Shown here in pieces: positions 52,964 to 62,037 of a stretch of 64,000 nt of DNA (position 1 is the first letter of the stretch; every line of letters begins with the position of its first letter). Location of the stretch: NCBI RefSeq assembly GCF_025447595.1, contig NZ_JAOEJU010000011.1:109418-173417 (forward strand). Reading direction: 5' to 3'. The translations under genes and the position numbers were made by a program. Under the pieces are notes generated by a model that searched no databases, had not been told where the DNA came from, and saw only the letters and a list, made by a program, of their open reading frames with translations. The DNA is from Pseudomonas koreensis (GTDB lineage Bacteria; Pseudomonadota; Gammaproteobacteria; Pseudomonadales; Pseudomonadaceae).

Positions 52964-53890
52964 TCAGGCGGCGTTCTTGAGTTTCGGGTCCAGCGCATCG
53001 CGCAGGCCGTCGCCCATCAAGTTGATTGCCAGCACGCTGAGCAAAATGGTCAAACCAGGCAGACTCACCACCCACCAGGCGCGTTCGATGTAGTCGCGGG
53101 CCGAAGCCAGCATGGTGCCCCACTCAGGGGTTGGCGGCTGGACGCCGAGGCCGAGGAAGCCCAGGGCGGCGGCATCGAGGATCGCCGAGGAGAAGCTCAG
53201 GGTCGCCTGAACGATCAGCGGTGCCATGCAGTTCGGCAGCACGGTGATGAACATCAGGCGCGGCAGGCCGGCACCGGCCAGGCGCGCGGCGGTCACGTAG
53301 TCGCGGTTCAGCTCACCCATCACGGCGGCACGGGTCAGACGCACGTAGGACGGCAGCGAAACCACGGCAATCGCGATCACGGTGTTGATCAGGCCAGGGC
53401 CGAGGATGGCGACGATCGCCACGGCCAGCAGCAGCGACGGCAGGGCCAGCATGATGTCCATTAGACGCATGATGGTCGGGCCGATCATTTTCGGGAAAAA
53501 GCCGGCGAACAGGCCCAGCAGGATTCCCGGGATCAGCGACATCACCACCGACGACAGGCCGATCAGCAGCGACAGGCGCGAACCCTGGATCAGACGCGAC
53601 AGCAAGTCGCGACCCAGTTCATCGGTGCCGAGCAGGAACTGCATCTGTCCGCCTTCGAGCCACGCCGGCGGCGTCAGCAGGAAGTCACGGTATTGCTCGC
53701 TCGGGTTATGCGGGGCGACCCACGGCGCGAAGATCGCGCAGAAAATCACCAGCAGCATGAACAGCAGGCCGGCGACGGCACCCTTGTTCTTGGCGAAGGC
53801 CTGCCAGAACTCTTTGTACGGTGACGGGTACAGCAGACTTTGATCCACGGCGGTGGCGGCGGTGACTACTGAGGAAGTTGGAGTGCTCAT
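52964..53890 (-). CDS. dppC: Dipeptide ABC transporter permease DppC
   Basis: 308-residue inner-membrane permease from ATG 53890. About six spans; the coupling loop is AARLAGAGLPRLMFITVLPNCMAPL in pieces, and the N-terminus has the family FWQAFAKNKGAVAGLLFML. It follows dppB by 11 bases. Confidence 0.95.
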   Translation of the reverse strand: MSTPTSSVVTAATAVDQSLLYPSPYKEFWQAFAKNKGAVAGLLFMLLVIFCAIFAPWVAPHNPSEQYRDFLLTPPAWLEGGQMQFLLGTDELGRDLLSRLIQGSRLSLLIGLSSVVMSLIPGILLGLFAGFFPKMIGPTIMRLMDIMLALPSLLLAVAIVAILGPGLINTVIAIAVVSLPSYVRLTRAAVMGELNRDYVTAARLAGAGLPRLMFITVLPNCMAPLIVQATLSFSSAILDAAALGFLGLGVQPPTPEWGTMLASARDYIERAWWVVSLPGLTILLSVLAINLMGDGLRDALDPKLKNAA

Positions 53891-53901
53891 GGGTATTGAC
53901 C

Positions 53902-54912
53902 TCAGCGCTGATGACGGATGCGTGGGTTGGCAAAGCCGTAGAGGATGTCCACCACGAAGTTGACCAGAATCACCAGGCAGGCGATTAACAGGATGCCGTT
54001 TTGCACAACCGGGTAGTCCCGGGCGCCGATGGCTTCGATCAGCCATTTACCGATGCCGGGCCAGGAGAAAATGGTTTCGGTCAGAACCGCACCGGCCAGC
54101 AGGGTGCCGACTTGCAGGCCGACCACGGTCAGTACCGGAATCAGTGCGTTGCGCAGGCCGTGGACGAACACCACGCGCGACGGCGACAGGCCTTTGGCCC
54201 GGGCAGTACGAATGTAGTCTTCACGCAACACTTCGAGCATCGACGAACGGGTCATCCGCGCGATCACTGCCAGCGGAATGGTGCCCAGCACGATGGCCGG
54301 CAGGATCAGGTGGTGCAGGGCATCGAGGAACGCGCCCATGTCATCGGCCAGCAGGGTGTCGATCAGCATGAAGCCGGTGCGCGGCTCGATGTCGTAAAGC
54401 AGGTCGATTCGCCCGGATACCGGGGTCCAGCCCAGGCTCACCGAGAAGAACATGATGAGGATCAGGCCCCACCAGAAAATCGGCATCGAGTAACCCGCGA
54501 GGGAGATGCCCATCACCCCGTGGTCGAACAGGGATCCTCGCTTGAGGGCCGCAATCACCCCGGCCAGAAGACCCAGGATGCCGGCGAACAGCAGGGCGGC
54601 CATGGACAGTTCCAGGGTCGCCGGGAAGAGGGAGGTGAACTCGGTCCAGACGCTCTCACGGGTGCGCAGGGATTCGCCGAGGTCGCCATGGGCCAGTTTG
54701 CCGATGTAGTCCAGATACTGGGCGTACAGCGGTTTGTTCAGACCGAGGCGTTCCATTGCCTGAGCGTGCATTTCGGGGTCGACCCGACGTTCGCCCATCA
54801 TCACTTCCACGGGGTCGCCGGGAATCATGCGAATCAACGCGAAAGTCAGCAAGGTGATGCCGAAAAACGTGGGGATCAATAACCCCAGTCGGCGGGCAAT
54901 AAAACTAAACAT
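53902..54912 (-). CDS. dppB: Dipeptide ABC transporter permease DppB
   Basis: 336-residue permease starting MFSFIARRLGLLIPTFFGITLL, with the DppB-type N-terminal segment IRMIPGDPVEVMMGERR and the coupling loop RTARAKGLSPSRVVFVHGLRNAL in pieces. It lies 74 bases after the upstream dppA gene and heads the membrane-component part of the operon. Confidence 0.95.
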   Translation of the reverse strand: MFSFIARRLGLLIPTFFGITLLTFALIRMIPGDPVEVMMGERRVDPEMHAQAMERLGLNKPLYAQYLDYIGKLAHGDLGESLRTRESVWTEFTSLFPATLELSMAALLFAGILGLLAGVIAALKRGSLFDHGVMGISLAGYSMPIFWWGLILIMFFSVSLGWTPVSGRIDLLYDIEPRTGFMLIDTLLADDMGAFLDALHHLILPAIVLGTIPLAVIARMTRSSMLEVLREDYIRTARAKGLSPSRVVFVHGLRNALIPVLTVVGLQVGTLLAGAVLTETIFSWPGIGKWLIEAIGARDYPVVQNGILLIACLVILVNFVVDILYGFANPRIRHQR

Positions 54913-54986
54913 CTTGTGTGCTACCTCATCAGCCGGTTAGGCGTGCCCGGCGACCCTGGGGTCAGGGAGGCCGGGAGTTTTCTTAT

Positions 54987-56582
54987 CTACTTCACCTGGG
55001 TGGTGGCGAAGTTATTGGTTGTCAGAGGGCTGATGTGATAACCCTCTACGTTGTTGCGCATTGCGGTGAACATGCGGGTGTGGGCCATGCTGATCCACGG
55101 CTGGTCCTGATTGAAGATGACTTGCGCCTCTTCATACAGTTTGGCGCGTTCGGCCGGATCTACTTTAGCCCGTGCTTCGTCCAGCAGGGTCTGGAATTTC
55201 TCGTTGCACCAGCGAGCGTAGTTTTCGCCGTTCTTGGCCGCTTCGCAACTGAGCATAGGCGTCAGGAAGTTATCCGGGTCGCCGTTGTCGCCCGCCCATC
55301 CGGCCGAGACCATGTCGTGCTCGCCGGCCTTGGCGCGTTTGAGCATCTCGCCCCATTCCATCACGCGGATGTCGATCTTGATCCCGACTTTCGCCAGGTC
55401 AGCCTGCATCATCTGCGCGCCCAGCATCGGGTTCGGGTTGGTCGGGCCGCCGCCGTTGCGGGTAAACAGAGTAAACACGGTGCCTTCCGGTACGCCGGCT
55501 TCCTTGAGCAGGGCGCGGGCCTTGTCGAGGTCACGTGGCGGGTTCTTCAGCTCGTGGTTGTAGCCCAGCAGGGTCGGCGGGTACGGGTTGACCGCGACCG
55601 ACGCGTTGCCTTTGCCGAACAGCGCGTTGACGTAGGCTTCCTTGTCGAAGGCGATGTCGATCGCTTTGCGCACCCGCACGTCGCTGATGTATTTGTGCTG
55701 GGTGTTCATGGCGATGTACGAGACGGTCATCGCGTCCATTTCATCGACTTTCAGCTTGTCGTCTTTCTTGATGCTCGGGATGTCATCCGGTTTTGGATAC
55801 AGCGCGATCTGGCACTCATTGGCCTTGAGCTTCTGCAAACGCACGTTGTTGTCGGTGGCAATCGCCAGGATCAGCGCGTCAGCCGGGGCCTTGCCGCGGA
55901 AGTAGTCCGGGTTGGCCTTGAAGCGTACCTGGGCGTCCTTGGCGTAACGCTGGAAGATGAACGGGCCGGTGCCGACCGGTTTGTTGTTCAGGTCGCCGGT
56001 CTTGTTGGCTTTGAGCAACTGATCGGCGTATTCGGCCGGGTAGATCGAGGAGAACGCCATGGCGATGTCGGCCAGGAACGGCGCTTCGCGACGGGTCAGG
56101 GTGAACTTGACGGTGTTGTCGTCGATTTTCTCGACGCTTTTCAGCAGTTCCTTGAAGCCCATGCTTTCAAAGTACGGGAAGCCCACGCTCGACAGCTTGT
56201 GCCACGGGTGATTCGGGTCCAGTTGACGCTGGAAACTCCAGACCACGTCGTCGGCGTTCATGTCGCGGGTCGGCTTGAAATATTCGGTGGTGTGAAACTT
56301 GACGCCTTTGCGCAGATGGAACGTGTAGGTCAGGCCGTCTTCACTGATGTCCCAGGACTCGGCCAGCGCCGGAATCACTTCGGTAGTGCCGGGCTTGAAG
56401 TCCGCCAGACGGTTGAAGATGGTTTCGGCCACCGCGTCGGCAGTGACTGCAGTCGTGTACTGGACCATATCGAAGCCTTCCGGACTGGCTTCGGTGCAGA
56501 CCACCAAGGGTTTGGCCGAGACGCCGACAGCGACACTCAGCAACGCAGCCGCGATGGCCGCACGTAGGGGAAGCATTTTCAT
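54987..56582 (-). CDS. dppA: Periplasmic dipeptide-binding protein (DppA family), dppB-proximal copy
   Basis: 531 residues from ATG 56582 (ATG 56576 is two codons on). Signal peptide ends VGVSAKP. SBP_bac_5 fold with VVCTEASPEGFDMVQYTT, LAESWDISEDGLTYTFHLRKGVKFH in pieces, and WAGDNGDPDNFLTPMLSC. By order (after opdP, before dppB) it corresponds to dppA4 of P. aeruginosa. It starts PLVVC where the three other copies have LVFCSEGSPAGFD, and is the most divergent of the four. Confidence 0.93.
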   Translation of the reverse strand: MKMLPLRAAIAAALLSVAVGVSAKPLVVCTEASPEGFDMVQYTTAVTADAVAETIFNRLADFKPGTTEVIPALAESWDISEDGLTYTFHLRKGVKFHTTEYFKPTRDMNADDVVWSFQRQLDPNHPWHKLSSVGFPYFESMGFKELLKSVEKIDDNTVKFTLTRREAPFLADIAMAFSSIYPAEYADQLLKANKTGDLNNKPVGTGPFIFQRYAKDAQVRFKANPDYFRGKAPADALILAIATDNNVRLQKLKANECQIALYPKPDDIPSIKKDDKLKVDEMDAMTVSYIAMNTQHKYISDVRVRKAIDIAFDKEAYVNALFGKGNASVAVNPYPPTLLGYNHELKNPPRDLDKARALLKEAGVPEGTVFTLFTRNGGGPTNPNPMLGAQMMQADLAKVGIKIDIRVMEWGEMLKRAKAGEHDMVSAGWAGDNGDPDNFLTPMLSCEAAKNGENYARWCNEKFQTLLDEARAKVDPAERAKLYEEAQVIFNQDQPWISMAHTRMFTAMRNNVEGYHISPLTTNNFATTQVK

Positions 56583-56610
56583 CAAGAACCCTCTGCAATC
56601 GGTTGAAGAC

Positions 56611-56653
56611 AAAAAGCCGAACGGCCGACTCGTCACTGAGTCAGCCGTCGGCT
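56611..56653 (-). terminator. Terminator after opdP
   Basis: Minus-strand AGCCG..GGC-GACTC pairs with GAGTC-GCC..CGGCT and is followed by TTTTT. It should reduce readthrough from opdP into the dppA-dppBCDF operon. Confidence 0.75.
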
Positions 56654-56660
56654 GGCGTTT

Positions 56661-58076
56661 TTACAGGATGTTGAATGGAACGGTGGTCACCAGACGGAAC
56701 TCGTTGATGCTGCCGTCAGCCTGGTTCTCGCTCGCGCGGTGCGCGGTGTAGGTCGCACGAACGGTGGTGGCTTTCAGAGGACCGCTCTGTACCGCATAAG
56801 CGGCACCGATGCCGTATTCATAGTGGTGCTCGCCGTCCATCGACTGCACGCCATCGTAGCCGCCACCCTTGTAGTGAGTGCCGTCGATGCCCCAGCCGCG
56901 GGCCTGGTAGATGTTGAACTTCAGACCTGGCACGCCGTATTCGGCCATGTTCAGACCGTAGGCCACCTGGAAGGATTTCTCGTTCGGGCCGTTGAAGTCC
57001 GACAGCAGGGAGTTGGCCAGGTAGATACCGTTGGTTTCGTGCAGGTAGTCGAAGTACTCGTTACCGTTCACTTCCTGGTAGGAGAAGGTCAAGGTATGCG
57101 CCTGGTGAGTCAGACCGAACGACAGGGAGTAGGTGTCGTTGTCGATTTCGCCCAGTTTTTTCTTACCTTCGTCCACGGTCTTGTAGTAGTTCAGACCGGT
57201 GGTCAGAGCCAGCACCGAGCTGTCACCCAGCACGTGGGTGGCGCCGAAGTAGTACTGGTTCCACAGGTCTTCGGCCTGGGTGCCCCACAGGCTGGTGGTC
57301 AGGCTGGCGAACGGCTGGTACGAGATGCCGCCGGTGTGAACATGGTCGGCTTCGGCATCGATCGCGCCGTATTCGGAGCGGAACTTGCTCAGGCTTTCTT
57401 CAGTACGCGGCGAAACGCGATCGAACGAGGCCAGGTCGAAGGACAGGTTGTTCAGCTCTTCGCTGTGGATCGCAACACCTTCGAAACTCGAAGGCAGCGG
57501 ACGGTTGCCGATCACGTCGACCTGCGGGCTGCTGAAGTTCATGCGGCCGGCGGTCAGGGTGGTGTTGGAGATCCGCGCCTTGACGTTGGCCAGGCCGACT
57601 TTGCTCCACTGGCCCTGAGCTTCGCCGCCTTCACGGGTCAGGGTACGGTTGTTGCCCGCGCCTGGACGGGTGCCCGGTGCGCCACCGTTGTTGGACGCCA
57701 GGTTCTCGCGGTCACGCTCCAGCGCGATGGCGTTGTACGCCGCCACTTCGGTGCTGAAACCCACAGTACCTTCGGTGAAGCCCGAGTTGTACTTGACGAT
57801 GGTGCCTTGCACCCAGTTGATACGACGGTCGGTCGGGGTGGCCACGCCATCCTTGCGATAGGTGAACTTGCCGCCGCGCTTCAGTTGCTCGTTGGCGTAC
57901 CAGTTACGGGTCGAGCCGCTGATCGACTGACCTTCGAGGAAGCCGGTGGCTTCAGCCTGGGCGCTCTTCTCATTGACGGTCACCGGAGTGAACGCCTGGC
58001 TTTGGGTTTCCGCGTAAGCCGTGGCGGTGATGCTGCTGATGGCCAGGGCCAGTATCGCGGTATTGCTCAGTTTCAT
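56661..58076 (-). CDS. opdP: OprD-family porin OpdP (dipeptide-specific)
   Basis: 471-residue outer-membrane porin. Signal peptide ends ATAYAETQSQAF; the mature part has OprD-family features (GFLEGQSISGSTRNWYANE, TAGRMNFSSPQVDVIGNRPLPSSFEG in pieces, the C-terminal barrel strand ending NIL). In P. aeruginosa OpdP takes up glycine-glutamate and other dipeptides and sits in the same cluster. The upstream gap carries a perfect GCAAACGTTTGC palindrome. Ends in Leu rather than the usual terminal Phe. Confidence 0.93.
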   Translation of the reverse strand: MKLSNTAILALAISSITATAYAETQSQAFTPVTVNEKSAQAEATGFLEGQSISGSTRNWYANEQLKRGGKFTYRKDGVATPTDRRINWVQGTIVKYNSGFTEGTVGFSTEVAAYNAIALERDRENLASNNGGAPGTRPGAGNNRTLTREGGEAQGQWSKVGLANVKARISNTTLTAGRMNFSSPQVDVIGNRPLPSSFEGVAIHSEELNNLSFDLASFDRVSPRTEESLSKFRSEYGAIDAEADHVHTGGISYQPFASLTTSLWGTQAEDLWNQYYFGATHVLGDSSVLALTTGLNYYKTVDEGKKKLGEIDNDTYSLSFGLTHQAHTLTFSYQEVNGNEYFDYLHETNGIYLANSLLSDFNGPNEKSFQVAYGLNMAEYGVPGLKFNIYQARGWGIDGTHYKGGGYDGVQSMDGEHHYEYGIGAAYAVQSGPLKATTVRATYTAHRASENQADGSINEFRLVTTVPFNIL

Positions 58077-58155
58077 GGGTGAAGCTCCTTTACTTTCTTT
58101 TTATGCCGGCCTTTTTTGGTTGACCGGTTATTGGTTTAGAACTCATTCACACATC

Positions 58156-58167
58156 GCAAACGTTTGC
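58156..58167. promoter_or_regulatory. LacI-family-type operator palindrome upstream of opdP
   Basis: GCAAACGTTTGC is a perfect 12-bp palindrome with the CG-centred core of LacI-family operators, 80 bases before the opdP start. It shares AAACGTTT with the Cra operator at 23201 and resembles PurR-type sites. The regulator is not identified. Confidence 0.5.
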
Positions 58168-58205
58168 AAAAGGCCTGATTGGCGAATTTCGGCAAAGCGC
58201 TTGCG

Positions 58206-58228
58206 TGAGGGGGTAGACGGCCCCCTCA
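58206..58228 (-). terminator. Terminator-like hairpin after the third dppA copy
   Basis: TGAGGGGG/CCCCCTCA stem 26 bases after the stop codon, without a T-run on the minus strand. Possibly a weak terminator or an mRNA 3' stabiliser before opdP. Confidence 0.45.
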
Positions 58229-58253
58229 GCATTGCGGCTAATCGGTTTTTGGT

Positions 58254-59852
58254 TTAATCGATGCTGACACCCGAAAACACGTTGCGACCGAACGGGCTCA
58301 CCTTGAACCCTTCGACTTTGGCGCTCAGCGGCTGGTTGACCGTCGAGTGGGCGACAGGCGTGATCGGCACTTGCTGCTTGAGCAGTTGCTGGGCCTGTTT
58401 GTAGAGCACGGTGCGCTGGTCGCGGTCGGTGACGACCTTGGCCTGTTTGATCAGCTTGTCGTAAGCCGGATCGCACCACATGGAGTAGTTGTTGCCGCCG
58501 ATGGCGTCGCAGCTGTACAGCGTGCCGAGCCAGTTGTCCGGGTCCCCGTTGTCACCGGTCCAGCCGATCAGGCTGATGTCGTGCTCGCCATTCTTGGTGC
58601 GCTTGATGTACTCGCCCCATTCGTAGCTGACGATCTTCACTTTCAGACCGATCTTGGCCCAGTCGGCCTGGAGCATTTCGGCCATCAGTTTGGCGTTGGG
58701 GTTGTACGGCCGTTGTACCGGCATCGCCCAGAGGGTGATCTCGGTGCCTTCCTTGACGCCGGCAGCCTTGAGCAGCTCTTTGGCTTTCTCCGGGTTGTAG
58801 GCGGCGTCCTTGATCGTGTCGTCGTAGGACCACTGGGTCGGCGGCATGGCGTTGACGGCCAGTTGGCCGGCGCCTTGATAAACAGCGTTGAGAATCCCCT
58901 GTTTATTTACCGCCATGTCCAGCGCCTGACGCACTTCGAGCTGGTCGAACGGCTTGTGGCGGGTGTTGTAGGCGATGTAACCGAGGTTGAAGCCGGGTTT
59001 TTCGATCAGTTGAAGTTTCGGATCGTTTTTCAGCGCCGGCACGTCAGCCGGACGCGGGTTGACGGTGACCTGGCATTCGTTGGCTTTGACTTTCTGTACG
59101 CGAACAGAAGCGTCGGTGTTGATCGCAAAAATCAGGTTCTTCAGCTTCACCCGGCTCTGGTCCCAGTAATGCGGGTTGCCGGTGTAACGGATGTTCGAGT
59201 CTTTCTGATAGCTCTTGAACACGAACGGCCCGGTGCCGATCGGTTTCTGGTTGATGTCGCTCGGCTTGCCTTCGGCCAGCAGCTTGTCGGCGTATTCGGC
59301 GGACAGGATGGCGGCGAAGCTCATGGCGATGTTCTGGATGAACGCGGCGTCGACGCTGTTGAGCGTCATGACCACGGTCAACGGCCCGGTCTTCTCGACC
59401 TTGGCGATGTTCTTGTTGAGGCTCATCCCGTTGAAATACGGGAACTCGGTCGGATAAGCCTTACGGAACGGCTGTTGCGGATCGAGCATGCGGTTAAACG
59501 TGAACAGCACGTCGTCGGCGTTGAAGTCGCGCGTCGGCTTGAAGTACGGCGTTGTATGAAACTTTACACCTTCACGCAGGTGAAAGGTGTACTTGAGACC
59601 ATCCTCGGAAATATCCCAGCTGGTGGCGAGGCCCGGTACAACACCGGTCGCGCCTTTTTCGAACTCGGCCAGACGGTTGTACAACGGCTCGGCGGCGTCG
59701 TTATCGGTCGACGTCGTGTACTGCGCAGTGTCGAAACCTGCCGGGCTGCCTTCGGAGCAGAACACCAGACTGTTGCCGGCGGCGTAACTGGCGGACGTGG
59801 CGGCCAACAGGCCGGCGCCCAGCAATGCGGAAAAAACCAAGGTATGGCGCAT
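58254..59852 (-). CDS. dppA: Periplasmic dipeptide-binding protein (DppA family), opdP-proximal copy
   Basis: 532 residues from ATG 59852, preceded by GAGGGAGCGTC. Signal peptide ends SASYAAGN. Family segments: VFCSEGSPAGFDTAQYTT, LATSWDISEDGLKYTFHLREGVKFH in pieces, IGWTGDNGDPDNWLGTLYSC. By position corresponds to dppA3 of P. aeruginosa. Very similar to the two copies upstream, so the three are recent paralogues. A 299-base gap with its own terminator separates it from the next dppA, so it likely has its own promoter. Confidence 0.93.
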   Translation of the reverse strand: MRHTLVFSALLGAGLLAATSASYAAGNSLVFCSEGSPAGFDTAQYTTSTDNDAAEPLYNRLAEFEKGATGVVPGLATSWDISEDGLKYTFHLREGVKFHTTPYFKPTRDFNADDVLFTFNRMLDPQQPFRKAYPTEFPYFNGMSLNKNIAKVEKTGPLTVVMTLNSVDAAFIQNIAMSFAAILSAEYADKLLAEGKPSDINQKPIGTGPFVFKSYQKDSNIRYTGNPHYWDQSRVKLKNLIFAINTDASVRVQKVKANECQVTVNPRPADVPALKNDPKLQLIEKPGFNLGYIAYNTRHKPFDQLEVRQALDMAVNKQGILNAVYQGAGQLAVNAMPPTQWSYDDTIKDAAYNPEKAKELLKAAGVKEGTEITLWAMPVQRPYNPNAKLMAEMLQADWAKIGLKVKIVSYEWGEYIKRTKNGEHDISLIGWTGDNGDPDNWLGTLYSCDAIGGNNYSMWCDPAYDKLIKQAKVVTDRDQRTVLYKQAQQLLKQQVPITPVAHSTVNQPLSAKVEGFKVSPFGRNVFSGVSID

Positions 59853-60109
59853 GACGCTCCCTCTTTTTTTAGTGTTTTTCAATGCGCCGCGATCCCGTCC
59901 AGGGACGTTGTGGCGGCATTGAGCTCAAACCAATACGGCAGCAAAACCGATAGCCCACGCAGTCACTGGTCAGAACCCGACGGTAGGGGCCGTGGGTCTG
60001 GCAGTAAATGCGCTTTGTCCTAAAGCCTCGTAGGAAAAGGCAACACGTCCCGAACCGTCCCGGTAAGGCGGGGCGGAAAAGGTTGTAGGCAAATTCCTGG
60101 CTTCTCGGC

Positions 60110-60145
60110 AAAAAAACAGCGGCGACGCTGAAAACGTCGCCGCTG
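60110..60145 (-). terminator. Strong terminator between dppA copies 2 and 3
   Basis: Minus-strand CAGCGGCGACG pairs with CGTCGCCGCTG, followed by TTTTTTTG, directly after the dppA stop at 60152. It should isolate this gene from the one downstream. Confidence 0.88.
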
Positions 60146-60151
60146 CTTCTT

Positions 60152-61777
60152 TTATTTGCTGACGCTGACGCCGTAGAAGGAGTTCAAGCCAAATGGGCTG
60201 ATCTTGAAGTCCTGCACGTTGGCGCGCATGGGTTGATACACCGTCGAGTGAGCGATAGGTGTCATAGGGACTGCATCTTTGAGGACGTGTTGCGCCTCTT
60301 TGTAGAGTTCGGTGCGCTTGGCCTGGTCAGTGGTGCGCTTGGCTTCTTTCACGAGGCCGTCGAACTTCTTGTCGCACCATTTGGAGAAGTTGTTGCCACT
60401 CAGGGAGTCGCAACCAAACAACACGTTGAGCCAGTTGTCCGGATCACCATTGTCACCGCTCCAGCCAATCAGCATGCCCTGGTTCTCGCCACCTTTGGAG
60501 CGCTTGATGTACTCGCCCCACTCGTAGCTCTGAATCTTCACTTTCAGGCCGATCTTCGCCCAGTCGGACTGAAGCATTTCAGCCATCAGCTTGGCGTTCG
60601 GGTTGTACGGACGCTGAACCGGCATGGCCCACAGGACGATCTCGGTACCTTCCTTGACGCCGGCTTCCTTGAGTAGCTGTTTGGCTTTCTCAGGATCGTA
60701 CTTGGCGTCCTTGATAGTGGTGTCGTAGGACCACTGGGTTGGCGGCATGGCGTTGACAGCCAGTTGGCCGGCGCCCTGGTAAACCGAGTCGATGATCTGT
60801 GGCTTGTTCACAGCCATGTCCAGCGCCTGGCGAACGCGCAGGTCGGCCAGCGGGTTCGGCTCGTTGCTGCCCTTGACCTTGTCCATCACGTTGTAGGCGA
60901 TGTAGCCCAGGTTGAAACCAGCCTGGTCAGGCATCTTCAGCGCCGGGTCTTCTTTCAGCGCCTTGAGGTCAGCCGGACGAGGGAACAGGGTGACCTGGCA
61001 CTCGTTCTTTTTCAGCTTCTGGATACGTACCGACGGGTCGGTGGTGATGGCGAAGATCAGGTTGTCGATCTTCACGTCTTCAGGCTTCCAGTAGTCCTTG
61101 TTCCCGGTGTAACGGATGTTGGAGTCTTTCTGGTAGCTCTTGAACACGAACGGGCCAGTGCCGATCGGCTTCTGGTTGATGTCGGCAGCCTTGCCTTCCT
61201 TCAGCAGCTGGGCTGCGTACTCGGAGGACTGAACAGACGCGAAGCTCATGGCCATGTTCTGGATGAACGCGGCGTCGACTTCTTTCAGGGTGAACTTGAC
61301 GGTGTGGTCGTCGACTTTATCGATCTTGGTGATGTTGGTGTCCATCCCCATGTCGGTGAAGTACGGGAATTCGGTCGGGTACGCCTTACGGAACGGGTCA
61401 TCCTTGTTAATCATGCGATTGAAGGTGAACAGCACGTCGTCGGCGTTGAACTCACGAGTCGGCTTGAAATACGGGGTGGTGTGGAACTTGACGCCTTCGC
61501 GCAGGTGGAAGGTGTAAGTCAGGCCGTCATCCGAGATGTCCCACTTGGTCGCCAGACCAGGAATCACGGCGGTACCGCCACGCTCGAACTGGGTCAGACG
61601 GTTGAACATGGTTTCGGCTGAGGCGTCGAAGTCGGTTCCGGTGGTGTATTGGCCTGGATCGAAACCGGCCGGGCTGCCTTCGGAGCAGAACACCAGGTTA
61701 GTCGCAGCGGTGGCGAAAGGTGCGGAGGCTAACAAGCCTGCGCCGACTAAAAACGGAATGACCGCGTGTTTAAGCAT
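60152..61777 (-). CDS. dppA: Periplasmic dipeptide-binding protein (DppA family), middle copy
   Basis: 541 residues from ATG 61777 with GAGG five bases upstream; the frame extends eight codons further but lacks a site. Signal peptide ends SAPFATAAT. Segments VFCSEGSPAGFDPGQYTT, LATKWDISDDGLTYTFHLREGVKFH in pieces, LIGWSGDNGDPDNWLN. It carries a few extra residues (DKVKGSNEPNPLADLRVRQ) relative to its paralogues near residue 300. Bounded by hairpins on both sides, so it is likely monocistronic. Confidence 0.93.
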   Translation of the reverse strand: MLKHAVIPFLVGAGLLASAPFATAATNLVFCSEGSPAGFDPGQYTTGTDFDASAETMFNRLTQFERGGTAVIPGLATKWDISDDGLTYTFHLREGVKFHTTPYFKPTREFNADDVLFTFNRMINKDDPFRKAYPTEFPYFTDMGMDTNITKIDKVDDHTVKFTLKEVDAAFIQNMAMSFASVQSSEYAAQLLKEGKAADINQKPIGTGPFVFKSYQKDSNIRYTGNKDYWKPEDVKIDNLIFAITTDPSVRIQKLKKNECQVTLFPRPADLKALKEDPALKMPDQAGFNLGYIAYNVMDKVKGSNEPNPLADLRVRQALDMAVNKPQIIDSVYQGAGQLAVNAMPPTQWSYDTTIKDAKYDPEKAKQLLKEAGVKEGTEIVLWAMPVQRPYNPNAKLMAEMLQSDWAKIGLKVKIQSYEWGEYIKRSKGGENQGMLIGWSGDNGDPDNWLNVLFGCDSLSGNNFSKWCDKKFDGLVKEAKRTTDQAKRTELYKEAQHVLKDAVPMTPIAHSTVYQPMRANVQDFKISPFGLNSFYGVSVSK

Positions 61778-62037
61778 GTTGGCCTCATGATTTGTTGTCA
61801 TTTTTTAGTTGTGAGGTACGACCTCGTGAGTCGTGCCTGCGGATACTTATGCAGGGCCCATACCCAATGCAAGATCCAGAGCGCTCGGCGGCGTCAAAGC
61901 GTGGCACGAACGTACCTTAATGTCGCATCTGTATAACTTTTGACGCATTTAACCGTTTGCGGACGTTTTTTACGGTGCAAATGCCGCCCTGAAATGGTGC
62001 AACCAGGGCGCAAAATGCGCCCGGTTGGGGCTGGGTG
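61778..62037. promoter_or_regulatory. Intergenic region between dppA copies 1 and 2
   Basis: 260 bases. Contains the CAACC/GGTTG hairpin (62000-62027) that follows copy 1, a duplicated GGTGCAA, and an inverted repeat (GGTACGAC...GTCGTGCC near 61814-61838) close to copy 2 that could be an operator or leader structure. No coding frame. Confidence 0.4.
62000..62027 (-). terminator. Terminator-like hairpin after dppA copy 1
   Basis: CAACC-GGGCGC pairs with GCGCCC-GGTTG with loop ATTTT; followed by CACCATTTC rather than a T-run. Stem strong, tail weak. Confidence 0.5.

Noticed and set aside
54918..56567. A 549-codon plus-strand frame opposite dppA (also similar frames opposite the other dppA copies, opdP and opuC genes)
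   Set aside because: Mirror-frame artefacts of strongly biased codon use; no recognisable protein features.
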